Below are positions 5,963 to 6,305 of a stretch of DNA of 6,305 nucleotides, in pieces; positions within the stretch are counted from its first letter, which is position 1, and every line of letters starts with the position of its first letter. This stretch comes from an uncultured Campylobacter sp. GTDB taxonomy: Bacteria > Campylobacterota > Campylobacteria > Campylobacterales > Campylobacteraceae. The notes below the pieces were generated by a model. That model was given only the letters and a program-made list of their open reading frames with translations, did no database searches and was not told where the DNA came from. The position numbers were made by a program, and so were the translations under genes. Location of the stretch: the NCBI RefSeq assembly GCF_937997405.1, contig NZ_CALKTL010000122.1, positions 1 through 6,305 on the forward strand. The letters run 5' to 3'.

Positions 5963-6305
5963 TAGTTTTTATAAAATAATATTAATAGTATTGTAAAAAA
6001 TTTTATCAAGTGCGTATAATTTTGAGTAGACAATGTGACATTGCTTTCAGACCAATCATAACGAATTACGTTATAACTGATGTCTTTAGCCAACAAGGAT
6101 ACGCGATCAACAGCACCAGCAAATTCACGGCGATCGATTACAGCGCTAGAATCGAATTGAGAAGGAATTACCTTTTCATATTCAGGATATGTGCCTTCGA
6201 TTAAGCGAGAAATAATATAAATAGATTCAAAATTAAATACGATTTGTGTACGATTCCAAATGATATTGATCATAGCTGGATTATCTGTTGGTAATAAACG
6301 AGATA
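5959..6305 (-). CDS. dnaN: Fragment of DNA polymerase III beta subunit (sliding clamp), foreign and truncated
   Basis: The minus-strand frame is open from the window edge. Codons from 6303 down to 6019 read as the middle of DnaN, with RLLPTDNPAM, then SRLIEGTYPEYEKVIP, then DRREFAGAVDRVSLLA, ending at TLSTQN. This matches roughly residues 210-305 of the 366-residue E. coli clamp, covering the end of domain 2 and part of domain 3. The clamp encircles DNA and tethers the replicase. After TLSTQN the usual Asn-Pro-Glu continuation is missing; about 19 unrelated residues follow to a TGA at 5959, and that tail lies in AT-rich sequence upstream of the DUF417 gene. The rest of domain 3 is therefore lost. 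The sequence resembles Firmicutes clamps (perhaps Negativicutes such as Veillonella) and not the Campylobacter clamp as I recall it; taxon is inference. The N-terminal part is cut by the window edge. Confidence 0.8.
   Translation of the reverse strand, partial: SRLLPTDNPAMINIIWNRTQIVFNFESIYIISRLIEGTYPEYEKVIPSQFDSSAVIDRREFAGAVDRVSLLAKDISYNVIRYDWSESNVTLSTQNYTHLIKFFTILLILFYKNY
5963..6019. other. Junction between Campylobacter DNA and foreign dnaN DNA
   Basis: The left limit is set by the end of the intact DUF417 promoter at 5962 and the right limit by the last codon that fits DnaN, at 6019-6021. The break most likely lies near 6010-6018. No insertion-sequence end, tRNA or attachment site is seen at the join. 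Confidence 0.55.

Noticed and set aside
6010..6204. 64-codon plus-strand frame near the right end
   Set aside because: It lies opposite the DnaN-like frame, which has clear family similarity.

Overview
The window comes from a member of the Campylobacterota, most likely one of the higher-GC oral Campylobacter species (the C. gracilis / C. rectus / C. showae kind). This rests on the gene order DUF2018 - polyprenyl synthetase - hemA - proS, which I recall from Campylobacter jejuni and Helicobacter pylori, and on a GC-moderate sequence studded with the word AAATTT. The species is inference; no search was run.

Region by region: bases 1-126 hold no gene I can support, and end in a strong extended -10 promoter and ribosome binding site. 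Bases 127-4628 are one tightly packed plus-strand operon of four genes: a small DUF2018 protein, a long-chain polyprenyl diphosphate synthase (menaquinone side chain), glutamyl-tRNA reductase HemA (first committed step of haem synthesis by the C5 route) and prolyl-tRNA synthetase ProS. Neighbouring genes overlap by 1, 1 and 11 bases, so translation is probably coupled. Together they serve respiration (quinone and haem) and tRNA charging. Bases 4629-5261 have no convincing gene but hold several hairpins and a perfect TATAAT. Bases 5262-5900, on the minus strand, encode a DUF417 (YkgB/RclC-like) inner-membrane protein with its own promoter. From about 6019 to the end, the minus strand encodes the middle of a DNA polymerase III beta clamp (DnaN) that looks Firmicutes-like. 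It breaks off abruptly at the Campylobacter DNA, so this is probably an assembly or amplification chimera.

The most unusual signals are: (1) large in-frame, low-complexity, repeat-built insertions in two adjacent housekeeping enzymes (about 85 residues in HemA, about 33 in the prenyl synthase), the second flanked by an exact 12-base direct repeat and the first edged by hairpins; (2) roughly 30-fold excess of AAATTT, a form of RAATTY, the methylation motif linked to DNA uptake in C. jejuni, with both insertions unusually dense in RAATTY; (3) the foreign dnaN junction.
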